Positions 9,996-18,411 of a DNA stretch of 64,000 nt are shown piece by piece. Source of the stretch: Chloroflexota bacterium (GTDB lineage Bacteria; Chloroflexota; Anaerolineae; Anaerolineales; Villigracilaceae). The notes under the pieces were generated by a model. It did not search any database, was not told where the DNA came from, and was given only the letters and a program-made list of their open reading frames with translations. The position numbers and the translations under genes were made by a program. The DNA is taken from contig JACRBI010000008.1 in NCBI GenBank assembly GCA_016234495.1, positions 62,001 to 126,000 on the forward strand, written 5' to 3'. Within the stretch, counting starts at the first letter, position 1. Each line of letters opens with the position of its first letter.

Positions 9996-10244
9996 CTAGC
10001 CGCCGGTATGGATATCCTTCTGGAATCTGTCGGTTGACTCAACTTCTGCCAATTTCAAGGATGCGTAGCGGCAGGCATTGATCATCAATTGTTTGGCTTC
10101 CTCCTCCGGGAGGTTACACAGTTCCTTTATGGAGGTGATCCCGTTCTGGTTCAGGAACTCATCGATCAACATTCTTTCCAGCGCTGATTCCGGTCCTTCA
10201 AAAATTTGAACATCCGGCTTTGATTGAGGTGTTTTATGCATCAT
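9996..10244 (-). CDS. Small hypothetical protein at the end of the redox gene run
   Basis: I do not recognise this 82-residue protein. It is mostly helical, acidic, with one Cys in ELCNLPEEEAKQLM and another in NACRYAS; it has no signal peptide or membrane segment. Its ATG overlaps the stop of the fumarate-reductase-like flavoprotein gene by four bases (ATGA), so it is almost certainly translated with it. A role as a small accessory of that flavoprotein is inference only. Confidence 0.7.
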   Translation of the reverse strand: MMHKTPQSKPDVQIFEGPESALERMLIDEFLNQNGITSIKELCNLPEEEAKQLMINACRYASLKLAEVESTDRFQKDIHTGG

Positions 10245-11920
10245 ATACCTCCAGTTTCCATCATTGATAATTCTTCTTCATGCAGTGGCACGGAAATTTT
10301 CCGCGTGTAATCCGGCAGGATGACCGGAGATGACGACCCGTCACTCAAACCGGCTTCCTGGCGGAACCGCTTCCATTCATCGAGATGCGCCAATGTCGGT
10401 ATTCCAGCCTGAGCAAAGCCCGACCATGACGCAGCGGCAGCCCCCGCCCGCCGCCCAAACACACAAATATCCAGCAGGCTGTTGCCCATCAGGCGGTTGC
10501 GTCCATGGATTCCCCCGGCGGCTTCACCGGCAACATACAACCCGGGGATTGAAGTGCCGCCATCCGGCTTAATGGCAACGCCTCCGTTTTGATAATGCAG
10601 GGTGGGATAAACCAGGATCGGCTCGTGGACTAAATCGATTCCGAAGCGATGGAATTGGCGCACCATCGCCGGCAGTTCCCGCGCGATCGTACCCGGACCT
10701 TTGAGCTGGTCAATCATCGGAGCATCCAGCCACACCCCGGCTTGACCGGTGGATGTGACCACGCCTCGTTTGCGTTCCACACATTCCCGGATGAACGCCG
10801 CAGATTCAACATCGCGCGTTTCAAGCGGATAGACGAATTGCTCTCCGTCCACGTTGCAAATTTGCGCGCCGAGGCCGCGTACTTTTTCCGTCACCAATTG
10901 ACCGACGATCTGCTCCGGGAATGCCGCACCCGTCGGGTGATATTGCATCGTGTCAATGAATGCCAGCCGCGCGCCGACGCGGTATGCCAGTACGAGTCCA
11001 TCGCCGGTCGCGCCGTAATGATTCGTGGTTGGGAAGCCTTGATAATGCAAACGCCCGCTGCCGCCCGTGGCAATGACCACTGCCCTGGCGCGGACAACCA
11101 TCAGCCGCGAAGTATCCAAATCTTTCAGGAGCGCGCCTGCGATGTGTCCCTGCTCATCGAGCAGCAGTTCAATCACCGGGCGGAATTCCCACACCCGAAT
11201 CGAGGGATGTTCTGCGGCGCGCGAACGGACTTCGTCGCGCAGGGTTCGCATGATCTCGGCCCCGGTATAGTCGCGTGCGGCGTGCATCCGCTTGCGGCTG
11301 GTGCCTCCGCCGTGGATCGTGCGCATGGTTCCATCGCTTTCCTTATCGAACATCACGCCAAGCGATTCAAGCCAGGCGATCACTTTCGGCGCATCCATCA
11401 CGAGCGCTTCGACCAGGTCTGGATTGCAGGCAAAACCGCCGCCGCCCATCACGTCCAGATAGTGGATGGCGGGTGAGTCGTTTTCTTTATCCGCGGCTTG
11501 AATGCCGCCCTGTGCCATCATGGTATTGGCGTCGCCAAATCGCAGTTTGGTGCAGATCAACACATCCGCGCCGTTTTCCTGCGCGAGTAATGCCGCGCTC
11601 GCTCCCGCCCCGCCGCCGCCGATGACAAGCACATCGCAAACAGAATCAGCTTCCAGTTGGGAAAGATGCGGGTTGTCTTCATCAAGTGTGAGAATTGGGG
11701 GCGACTCGAGGATGTTAACCAATTCCACAGGCGCGCGGTCACCCTTGTTTGGGCCGACCCGAATTTCGCGAAACGCCTCGCTGATATAGTCGGGGTGATA
11801 CCTGTGCAGGATATGATCCCGCTCTTCGGGGCTAAGTTTTGGGAAAGTTTGATGCAATCTGTTCTGGCGGGAAGCTTCCACTTTTGCCAGCGAAGCCTGC
11901 ATATCAGTTGGATAAGACAT
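10241..11920 (-). CDS. FAD-dependent fumarate reductase/succinate dehydrogenase-like flavoprotein
   Basis: This 559-residue protein belongs to the SdhA/FrdA/NadB/AprA flavoprotein family. After a non-family N-terminal extension of about 95 residues come the FAD-binding DVLVIGGGGAGASAALLA, the covalent/FAD loop region TMMAQGGIQAA, the substrate motifs QYHPTG and EKVRGLGA, HYQNGGVAI, and the closing GRNRLMGNSLLD. These keep the His and Arg residues used for fumarate or succinate chemistry. There is no membrane anchor gene nearby, so the enzyme is probably soluble. ATG at 11920 has an AGGAG site; an earlier ATG lies inside the preceding gene. The neighbouring FrhB-like and 2Fe-2S/4Fe-4S proteins are likely partners. 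Substrate could also be another enoate. Confidence 0.85.
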   Translation of the reverse strand: MSYPTDMQASLAKVEASRQNRLHQTFPKLSPEERDHILHRYHPDYISEAFREIRVGPNKGDRAPVELVNILESPPILTLDEDNPHLSQLEADSVCDVLVIGGGGAGASAALLAQENGADVLICTKLRFGDANTMMAQGGIQAADKENDSPAIHYLDVMGGGGFACNPDLVEALVMDAPKVIAWLESLGVMFDKESDGTMRTIHGGGTSRKRMHAARDYTGAEIMRTLRDEVRSRAAEHPSIRVWEFRPVIELLLDEQGHIAGALLKDLDTSRLMVVRARAVVIATGGSGRLHYQGFPTTNHYGATGDGLVLAYRVGARLAFIDTMQYHPTGAAFPEQIVGQLVTEKVRGLGAQICNVDGEQFVYPLETRDVESAAFIRECVERKRGVVTSTGQAGVWLDAPMIDQLKGPGTIARELPAMVRQFHRFGIDLVHEPILVYPTLHYQNGGVAIKPDGGTSIPGLYVAGEAAGGIHGRNRLMGNSLLDICVFGRRAGAAAASWSGFAQAGIPTLAHLDEWKRFRQEAGLSDGSSSPVILPDYTRKISVPLHEEELSMMETGGI

Positions 11921-11942
11921 TTCGTGCTCCTGTTTTGTACCT

Positions 11943-13031
11943 TCAACCATTCCACGGCAGGCGCTGATTGGGATCGCCCGGCTTGTAACCCAGTTCATGC
12001 TGAATGCGGTGACTTAACGTGGTGACAATGGGGGTGAGGGCAACGCCATGCTCGCAAACTTCCTGACACATGCCGCAGCCCGAGCAGGAAGCCAGCCAGC
12101 GGCTGACGCCCACCAGTTCGGTCAAAAGCGGATGTGTGCGCTGTTGGGACTCTCTCACGCCCAACATGCCGGCGAGTTCTCCGTCATAAAGCGGACAGGC
12201 ATCAAGGCAGTCGGCGCAAAGCGTGCAGCGCGCGAACAACGCCATGACGCTGTTTAAGCTCTCCGCCTGCCCGCTGTGTTTGCTGATCAAGTCAGCTCTC
12301 AGCTTCGAGCGTTTGTCTGCCAGCTTGCCGACCATTATTTCACGATGGACAATTTCGGATTCTGCCGCCAGGCCGTCGGTATTGCGGGTCAATTTCAAAC
12401 TGGCATCCGTTTCTGCATCGGACGAGATCGCCAGCAGGTATCCCAGCGGCGCAGTGCCGATACTGCCAATGACCACATCCGCGCCGAGCGGGGCGGGCGA
12501 ATCGCACATCTGGCACGCGGCCCGCACCTGGTAGGGGATGTAACTTTCCTGCGAGCCATAAGCCAGCGCCACCTTGATCATTTCAGCATCATCGAGTTGC
12601 GCTTCAACGTGCCGCGCATATTCAGGTGGAGAAAATGTGCCGGGACAATCCACGCCGATAATGAAGAGACTCTTGTGATGATTGTTCTTTGCAGATGTCG
12701 AAAACTGAACACGATTGCGTTTTTGAAGCTCGACCAAAGCGCGCAATTCGCACGGACGCAGCATTACAGCCAGACGACCGCCGGGATGATCCTTGAGGAA
12801 GCCATCCACCATCGGGGCAGAGTTGGATGACATCACCGGCAAAAAGGGATTGACCTTCTTCAACCCATCGGGGTCTTCGATCACTTCAGCGACAACCCCG
12901 CCGCGGTCTGGAAGTTCAACCGGCGCGAATATTGCATCCAGTTCAACATGCGCCCACCAGCCGGAAAGAAAATTCCGCAAAGTATCGACGACATTGTCAT
13001 CTTGAATATGCAGGATATGATTTACATTCAT
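11943..13031 (-). CDS. FrhB/FdhB-like iron-sulfur protein, copy 3
   Basis: This 362-residue protein has the central pattern of FrhB/FdhB-like electron-transfer proteins (RPCELRALVELQK, then IIGVDCPGTFS and a Cys-rich VRAACQMCDSPAP) and a C-terminal pair of 4Fe-4S motifs, CTLCADCLDACP and CSGCGMCQEVC. FrhB-type proteins bind FAD and shuttle electrons between ferredoxin-type centres and F420, NAD(P) or formate dehydrogenase. It is one of three diverged copies in the run (others at 15420 and 22330). A GGAGG ribosome site precedes the ATG. Its place beside an acyl-CoA dehydrogenase and a fumarate-reductase-like gene suggests it links those flavoproteins to the Hdr proteins. Confidence 0.75.
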   Translation of the reverse strand: MNVNHILHIQDDNVVDTLRNFLSGWWAHVELDAIFAPVELPDRGGVVAEVIEDPDGLKKVNPFLPVMSSNSAPMVDGFLKDHPGGRLAVMLRPCELRALVELQKRNRVQFSTSAKNNHHKSLFIIGVDCPGTFSPPEYARHVEAQLDDAEMIKVALAYGSQESYIPYQVRAACQMCDSPAPLGADVVIGSIGTAPLGYLLAISSDAETDASLKLTRNTDGLAAESEIVHREIMVGKLADKRSKLRADLISKHSGQAESLNSVMALFARCTLCADCLDACPLYDGELAGMLGVRESQQRTHPLLTELVGVSRWLASCSGCGMCQEVCEHGVALTPIVTTLSHRIQHELGYKPGDPNQRLPWNG

Positions 13032-13034
13032 GGC

Positions 13035-14135
13035 TCAACCTCCATCCTTCGCAGTCAGGAGTTCAGCCGCAATCACGATGCGCGCGCCATCCAGCCCAAA
13101 CTCAAGCGCTTCCATCGGGATCGCGCTTTGAACATAGCGGTGAATATCCACCTGAGATGACGGCCCCGGCCCGCCATAGATCATGGTGGTCAGGTCTGTC
13201 GCCTTGGACAACATCTCGCCGACTGCCAAACGGACTTCAGCGGACAGCGTGCGCGACGCGCCTTGTTTATCCGCCATCCATGCGGCGTGGTAAACCAGCC
13301 AGCGTGTGCCTTCAATTTGCACTTTCACTTCGGCTAGCATACGTTGAACTGATGGCCGCTCTTTTAGCAGCGCACCCAGCGCCGTCCATGTTTTTGCGTA
13401 TTCAAGCGCCATTTCCAGCAGGCGCGTGGATAGGCCGACGTACCGCGCTCCCAGACGGATAAATGCCGCGGGCGCAGAATCAGCTCCCAGATTAAGAGCC
13501 TGACCGTATTCACCAAGCAGGGATGATGCTTCAACGCGGCATCCGTCAAACTCAAGCGACGTGGATCCATTTTTGACGAGTCGGACTCCGCCCTGAGTTG
13601 GTTCAACTAAAAAGGCGCTGACTCCCGCTGGGGCATTCGCCAGCGTCACAAAAAAATCCTGCGAAGCTGGCATGGCAGATAATAATTTTTTTCCGTTGAG
13701 AATGTACGCCTGACCTTCGGGTGTTGCGGTGGTCTTCCAATCTTGCGGCTTGATCGCATTTGGCTCGCGCGCGGCAATCAGCGGATGACGTTTGCCAGCC
13801 AGCGCGGGATTTAAAAATTTTTCAATTTGACTGCCCTGACAGGCATACAGCAGCGGAGGCACATCGCCAAGGTTCATGGGCAAAAATGTTTTGCCGAGTT
13901 CCTCTTCGAGCAGGCAGGATGTTTCCAGATCCAGCCCGCCGCCGCCAAATTTTTCAGGGACGGTGATGCCCCATAACCCCATCTGCTCGATGACGGTGTG
14001 CAGGCGCGCGCGTTCTTTTTCCTCCAACCCGCCTGCTGAAAAATATTTCATCTCCAGCGGTTTGGCTTCATCTTCAACGAAGCGGCGCAGCATGTCGCGC
14101 AGCATGAGGGCGTCAGATGAAAATTCGAAGTCCAT
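13035..14135 (-). CDS. Acyl-CoA dehydrogenase family protein
   Basis: This 366-residue protein follows the acyl-CoA dehydrogenase layout: an N-terminal helical domain (FSSDALMLRDMLRRFVEDEA), a middle beta domain containing YILNGKKLLSAMPASQDFF, and a C-terminal four-helix domain. It oxidises or reduces acyl-CoA thioesters with FAD and passes electrons to a flavoprotein or iron-sulfur partner. The usual catalytic Glu position cannot be fixed by eye here. ATG at 14135 fits an AAGAG site; a GTG at 14141 overlapping the previous stop is the alternative. In this context it may feed or draw electrons from the FrhB-like and Hdr proteins instead of ETF, which is absent from the window. Confidence 0.82.
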   Translation of the reverse strand: MDFEFSSDALMLRDMLRRFVEDEAKPLEMKYFSAGGLEEKERARLHTVIEQMGLWGITVPEKFGGGGLDLETSCLLEEELGKTFLPMNLGDVPPLLYACQGSQIEKFLNPALAGKRHPLIAAREPNAIKPQDWKTTATPEGQAYILNGKKLLSAMPASQDFFVTLANAPAGVSAFLVEPTQGGVRLVKNGSTSLEFDGCRVEASSLLGEYGQALNLGADSAPAAFIRLGARYVGLSTRLLEMALEYAKTWTALGALLKERPSVQRMLAEVKVQIEGTRWLVYHAAWMADKQGASRTLSAEVRLAVGEMLSKATDLTTMIYGGPGPSSQVDIHRYVQSAIPMEALEFGLDGARIVIAAELLTAKDGG

Positions 14136-14137
14136 GA

Positions 14138-14803
14138 TCACTCTTCGATCTGCCTCACGGCATATTGTTTCCTGAGTTCATCGAGCGGCGCGTTTTTCAG
14201 CACCCCGATTTCAGACCTGAACGATCCGCCTTCAAGTTCCTGAATGCGCTGACGTAAATGCGCGGCTTGCGGCGCAAGATATTTTCCGTAGAGTCTCCGC
14301 GCCAGCAATGCCACATTCGGCGGGACGTTTTCTGATGGACAGCGCGCAACGCACAACCCGCAGGCGATGCAGTCAAAGGAGATTTCAGCGGCGGCGGCAA
14401 TGTCGCCACGGATGACCGCAGACATATAATTCAACACGTCAATTTCCTGCGGACAGGCTTTGGTGCAGGTGTTACAGCCGTAACAGCGTAGGACTTCAGG
14501 ATAGAGATTGAAGATCGTTTCTCCTTGCGCTTCAAGCGACTCAAGATGATAGATCGGTCGCTGCGCGGGGAAGAACGGAATCTCTCCGAGGATCATGCCC
14601 GGCATGGTCACGGTCTGGCAGGCGAGGGCATAATAAAGTTTGTGGTCATTCGGCAGCCGATAGACTGTTCCACATGCGCCGCAGAATCCGCCGCGGCAGC
14701 CCACTCCGCGCGTCAGGTGAAACCCCGACCACTCGAATGCTTTCAAAATGGTCAATCCTTCGGGGACTTCGTACCGCTGTCCGAGGATAAAGATTTCAAT
14801 CAT
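14138..14803 (-). CDS. 2Fe-2S plus 2x4Fe-4S electron-transfer subunit (SdhB/FrdB-like)
   Basis: This 221-residue protein has an N-terminal plant-type 2Fe-2S domain with Cys36, Cys41, Cys44 and Cys62 and two 4Fe-4S motifs with Cys107/110/113/117 and Cys145/148/151/155. That arrangement resembles a fumarate-reductase iron-sulfur subunit but with two 4Fe-4S sites like thiol:fumarate reductase B or HdrC. It lacks the CCG domain of TfrB. ATG at 14803 has a GAGG ribosome site; the longer reading frame to 14869 lies in repeat DNA. It is likely the electron-transfer partner of the flavoprotein at 10241 or of the acyl-CoA dehydrogenase. Confidence 0.8.
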   Translation of the reverse strand: MIEIFILGQRYEVPEGLTILKAFEWSGFHLTRGVGCRGGFCGACGTVYRLPNDHKLYYALACQTVTMPGMILGEIPFFPAQRPIYHLESLEAQGETIFNLYPEVLRCYGCNTCTKACPQEIDVLNYMSAVIRGDIAAAAEISFDCIACGLCVARCPSENVPPNVALLARRLYGKYLAPQAAHLRQRIQELEGGSFRSEIGVLKNAPLDELRKQYAVRQIEE

Positions 14804-14844
14804 GTAGAACTCCTCTTTATGAGAGTGTCTAACCTTACGAACTT

Positions 14845-14945
14845 GCCAAAAGATTTCACCACGGAGCACACGGAGATCACTGAGGAAAACCTATTTAAAA
14901 TCTCTGTGGACTCTGTGATCTCTGTGGTGGAGATTCTCTAGCTCA
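14845..14945. repeat. Inverted CACGGAG/CTCTGTG repeat
   Basis: A long imperfect inverted repeat: a CACCACGGAG-GATCACTGAG arm at about 14857-14884 faces GTGATCTCTGTGGTGG at about 14917-14932. It fills the gap upstream of the 2Fe-2S protein gene and is related to units at 6585, 42615 and 46460. It could form a hairpin in the mRNA but has no T-run. Confidence 0.6.
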
Positions 14946-14963
14946 TTATTTTAGACTCTCTCC

Positions 14964-15404
14964 TCAATTCATACTCAACAACAAATCCAGCGCGTACACT
15001 TCGTCGGTGGATGCTTTTGCCAAAAGCTCAGCCATGCCTTCCGCCAGATGTGTTTGCACAAGATAATGCTTGATGGTGGGATCAACTTGCGGACAAGCCA
15101 GAGCGCAATTTCCGCAGCGGTCGCAATCTTCAGCCACCAAAGTTTCCAATGCCATGGAACTGCGCGCATCGCAGCGTTGTCTTCGTTGGGCGTCTCGCGC
15201 CAGCAGCGGACATGCATCCATGCAGCTGCCGCAGCCGAGACAAGCCTTTGAGCCGACGATATCTTCACCGATCTTGAGCATGTGCGCTGGTCCCATGCCT
15301 GAACTGAGCAGACGGCAGCGTGCAACCGGGGGGCGGGGCTGTGAAAATATCACCCGCAGGATTCTTTGAACCTTGATCGGGTCAGTTTGAATGCGCGCAG
15401 GCAT
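14964..15404 (-). CDS. 2x[4Fe-4S] ferredoxin-like protein (HdrC-like)
   Basis: This 146-residue protein carries two 4Fe-4S motifs, CLGCGSCMDACPLL and CDRCGNCALACPQV, in the spacing of HdrC/ferredoxin-type proteins, without membrane segments. ATG at 15404 has an AAGGA site. It lies 15 bp after the FrhB-like gene at 15420 in the same direction, so the two probably form a unit that passes electrons between flavins and the Hdr proteins. Confidence 0.75.
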   Translation of the reverse strand: MPARIQTDPIKVQRILRVIFSQPRPPVARCRLLSSGMGPAHMLKIGEDIVGSKACLGCGSCMDACPLLARDAQRRQRCDARSSMALETLVAEDCDRCGNCALACPQVDPTIKHYLVQTHLAEGMAELLAKASTDEVYALDLLLSMN

Positions 15405-15419
15405 AGGCAATTCCTTGGG

Positions 15420-16412
15420 TTAGATGGGCAGAGACTCAACGTGCAGGTCGCGGCGGATGCGGTCAGCGATCGCCACCAACGGCATTTCCTTTGGACAGGC
15501 CTGTTCGCACATGCCGCACTCGGCGCAGGAGGAGATCCAATCCATTACCACTTCATGGTTCATTGTGTTGTTTTGGATCGCAGAAAAGATATTCTCGCCG
15601 TCGGGGCAGGCTTCCATGCAGCTTGTGCATGGCTGGCAGTTCTCAAGGAAGGTAATAAATTGCTCGATGTTCGCGGGCAGGTCCGGGGTGAGCTCGTTCA
15701 TCTGCCGCTCGCGGATATGTTCGCGGCGTTCCTCGATGGTCTTCAACATTTTTTCGCGCTGCTGAATCAACTCGTGCGGCGCAAGACCGTCACAGACATT
15801 TTCGAGGTTGAGCTTCTCGATGATCACATCGTTGTTGATCCCGATCAGAATCGTATCCTTCGCCGGCAGCCCCAATAATTGGATGCAGATTTCCTCTTGC
15901 GGTGTTCCGGGCCTGGCGCACATTCCACAGGCCGGGCGGAATCGGTCGAGCGCAATGCTTCCCTGACGCACATTGCGCAGGACTTCGTTGGTCAATGCTT
16001 CGACGTTTCCAGCTATTTCAACGCGCCAATTAAAATCCTGCAGCGGGAAGCAAGCCGCGCAGTCCACCCCGATCAATAACCAGTTTTCGAGGTCCACACC
16101 GGTGTGCTTCACCTGTTCATAAAGCGCGCGAATCTCGCACGGGCGCAGGATCGCTGCCATGTTGTCATTTGGATGTTTGCGCGCCAGATCGGCGACCATC
16201 CTGCCCGCGTTGGCTTGCATCAGCGGCACGAATGGGTCGGCATCCCGCAGACTCCCGGGATGATGGATGACGGCCTGTTTGACAGACTTGTGATCGGCCT
16301 GATACATGGGAATTAACATGCCATCCAGATCGGCATAATCCCAAATATCTTTCAGAAAATTTCTCGTCCTCGTCAGTGGGTCATTGTTGGTTTTAAGCAT
16401 CCATGTTTTCAT
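15420..16412 (-). CDS. FrhB/FdhB-like iron-sulfur protein, copy 2
   Basis: This 330-residue protein shares the frame of its two paralogues: ILRPCEIRALYEQVK, LLIGVDCAACFPL, a Cys-rich RPACGMCARPGTP, and C-terminal CQPCTSCMEACP plus CAECGMCEQACP. It lacks the extra Cys run seen in copy 1. ATG at 16412 is preferred; an AAGGA site lies nine bases upstream. It sits between a plain HdrA and a ferredoxin-like gene, which suggests it hands electrons to or from HdrA. The identity of its soluble electron carrier is not visible in sequence. Confidence 0.75.
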   Translation of the reverse strand: MKTWMLKTNNDPLTRTRNFLKDIWDYADLDGMLIPMYQADHKSVKQAVIHHPGSLRDADPFVPLMQANAGRMVADLARKHPNDNMAAILRPCEIRALYEQVKHTGVDLENWLLIGVDCAACFPLQDFNWRVEIAGNVEALTNEVLRNVRQGSIALDRFRPACGMCARPGTPQEEICIQLLGLPAKDTILIGINNDVIIEKLNLENVCDGLAPHELIQQREKMLKTIEERREHIRERQMNELTPDLPANIEQFITFLENCQPCTSCMEACPDGENIFSAIQNNTMNHEVVMDWISSCAECGMCEQACPKEMPLVAIADRIRRDLHVESLPI

Positions 16413-16544
16413 AGTCAAATGTCCTTTCCAGTGATGGATTACCACATCTACATCGTAACCAAATCATCATTCACAGAAATCCGCCATTCATCTGAGATTG
16501 GTCAGGCATAGACCTGATTTCACCGCCAGCTATACCTGATTGAT

Positions 16545-18290
16545 TCATACCGCCTCAGCCTCGACGGGGAGGCTGAGCCTGTTCCAGTCGGCTAACGCGC
16601 TCACCTGAGACATGACCTGCTCGAATGTGGACTGGTGAACCATGATCGCTTTCGAGGGACAAGCCAGCGCGCACGACCCGCAGCCCTGACACAATGCCGC
16701 GTTGACGGTCATCTTGCCGCGCACGGGATGAAGTGACAGCGCGGAAAAACTACATACCGCCGCACATTGACCACAACCCGCGCACAATTCTTCGTCGATG
16801 TATGAAGTCGCCGCGTCCACTTGGACGATTCCACGCATGAGCGGAATCATCGCCGCCGAAGCTGCCGCGCGTGCTTGTGATATCGAATCGGCAATGTCTT
16901 TGGGAGACTGGCAGCAGCCCGCGAGAAAAACGCCCGCCATCGAAGTTTCCACTGGGCGCAGTTTGGGGTGCGCTTCCATAAAAAATCCATCGCCCGAGCG
17001 TGAGAGTTTGAACAACTGGGCCACTGCTTCGCTATTGGCGCGCGGCTTTATTCCGACTGCCAGCACGACCAGGTCCGCTTCGACTTCAACTTGCTCACCG
17101 AGTAACGTATCTTCTGCTCTGACCACAACTCTTTCGCCGCGTTTGAGAATTTCCGACGGATTGCCGCGCCGATACATCACTCCATCCTCCCGTGCCTGAT
17201 CGTAGAATTCTTCAAAGCCCTTCCCAAACGCGCGCACATCCATGTAGAAGACGGTCACATCCGCATTGGGGAATTGTTCGCGCACCAGCCGTGCTTGCTT
17301 GGCTGTGACCATGCAACACACGCGGGAACAATACGCGTTGGTCTGCGGCTTGCCATCTCCGCAACCAATTGCCTGATCGCGCGAGCCGACGCATTGAATA
17401 AAGACAATTGATTTTGGATTTACGATTTGCGATTGACGATTGAAAACCTGCTCAAATTCAAGCGTCGTCATCACCTGCGGATATTTGCCGTAACCCAATT
17501 CTGGTTTGCGATGCGGGTCGAAGGTCTCGAATCCAGTGGCGACGATGATCGCGCCTGCGGGCACATTCGTCATTTCCTCGTTGCGTTTCACCCTGACATT
17601 GAAGTTGCCCACGTAGCCGCTGACGTCCGTCACTTCGGCTTCGCTCATCAAGTTGATGTGTGGGTGAGTGGTCACGCGGTCAATCAATTCATGCACCAGC
17701 AATCCAGCAGGTTCAAGTGTCGGGAAGGTCTTGTAGAACTGCGCGGCATGTCCGCCGAGTTGAGCCGCATGTTCGACAATGGTCACATCAAAACCCGCGT
17801 CCGCCAAATCCAGCGCGGACTGCATCCCCGAAATCCCGCCGCCGACAACCACCGCTGATGGTGTGATGGAAACCTGCCTCGTTTGCAACGGCTCAAGCCG
17901 CGTCGCTTTGGCAACCGCAGACTCCACTAATTGCATTGCTTTCTCGGTTGTCATCGTCCCTGCAGGATGAACCCATGAACATTGCTCGCGGATATTTGCC
18001 ATATCGAGGCAGTATGGATTCAATCCCGCTTCTTCAATGACTGCGCGGAAAGTTGGCTCGTGCATCCGCGGCGAACAGGACGCAACCACGATGCGATTCA
18101 AGTTATGCTCGGCAATGTCATTTTTGATCAGCGCCTGACCGGGGTCAGAACACATGTAGGTATAGTTGCGCGCGATGACCACATTGGGCAAACGCGCCGC
18201 GTAATCCGTCACCGCATGTACGTCCACCGTCGCCGCGATGTTGATTCCGCAGTGACAGATATACACACCGACTCTTGGAGAATTTGTCAT
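16545..18290 (-). CDS. hdrA: HdrA-like FAD/iron-sulfur protein
   Basis: This 581-residue protein is a full-length HdrA-type subunit. Order: N-terminal Cys domain (VGVYICHCGINIAATVDV), RIVVASCSPRMHEPTF, FAD-binding AVVVGGGISGMQSALDLADAG at about residue 155, IQCVGSRDQAIGCGDG with the downstream CSRVCC, and two C-terminal 4Fe-4S motifs, CAGCGQCAAVC and CQGCGSCALACP. HdrA is the flavin site of electron bifurcation in Hdr complexes. Residues about 283-293 (NRQSQIVNPKS) come from a repeat-like DNA segment at 17411-17442. ATG at 18290 has a GGAG site; the longer frame runs through a spacer repeat. Confidence 0.85.
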   Translation of the reverse strand: MTNSPRVGVYICHCGINIAATVDVHAVTDYAARLPNVVIARNYTYMCSDPGQALIKNDIAEHNLNRIVVASCSPRMHEPTFRAVIEEAGLNPYCLDMANIREQCSWVHPAGTMTTEKAMQLVESAVAKATRLEPLQTRQVSITPSAVVVGGGISGMQSALDLADAGFDVTIVEHAAQLGGHAAQFYKTFPTLEPAGLLVHELIDRVTTHPHINLMSEAEVTDVSGYVGNFNVRVKRNEEMTNVPAGAIIVATGFETFDPHRKPELGYGKYPQVMTTLEFEQVFNRQSQIVNPKSIVFIQCVGSRDQAIGCGDGKPQTNAYCSRVCCMVTAKQARLVREQFPNADVTVFYMDVRAFGKGFEEFYDQAREDGVMYRRGNPSEILKRGERVVVRAEDTLLGEQVEVEADLVVLAVGIKPRANSEAVAQLFKLSRSGDGFFMEAHPKLRPVETSMAGVFLAGCCQSPKDIADSISQARAAASAAMIPLMRGIVQVDAATSYIDEELCAGCGQCAAVCSFSALSLHPVRGKMTVNAALCQGCGSCALACPSKAIMVHQSTFEQVMSQVSALADWNRLSLPVEAEAV

Positions 18291-18311
18291 AATGGTTTTT
18301 CTCCGTACAAA

Positions 18312-18407
18312 AGACCTGACAGGTTTCATCAAGTAACGAGTCGATTCGGTTTCCGTGAATCAAAGTCGTGCTGGTTGATTCTGGTTCTGTGGAAACCTGT
18401 CAGGTCT
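18312..18407. repeat. 16-bp perfect inverted repeat between hdrA and the hdrD-like gene
   Basis: AGACCTGACAGGTTTC at 18312-18327 is exactly complementary to the sequence at 18392-18407, with a 64-nt loop. It lies in the only sizeable gap inside this part of the run. No T-run follows on either side, so it is more likely a mobile palindrome or processing hairpin than a terminator. Confidence 0.75.
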
Positions 18408-18411
18408 GATA

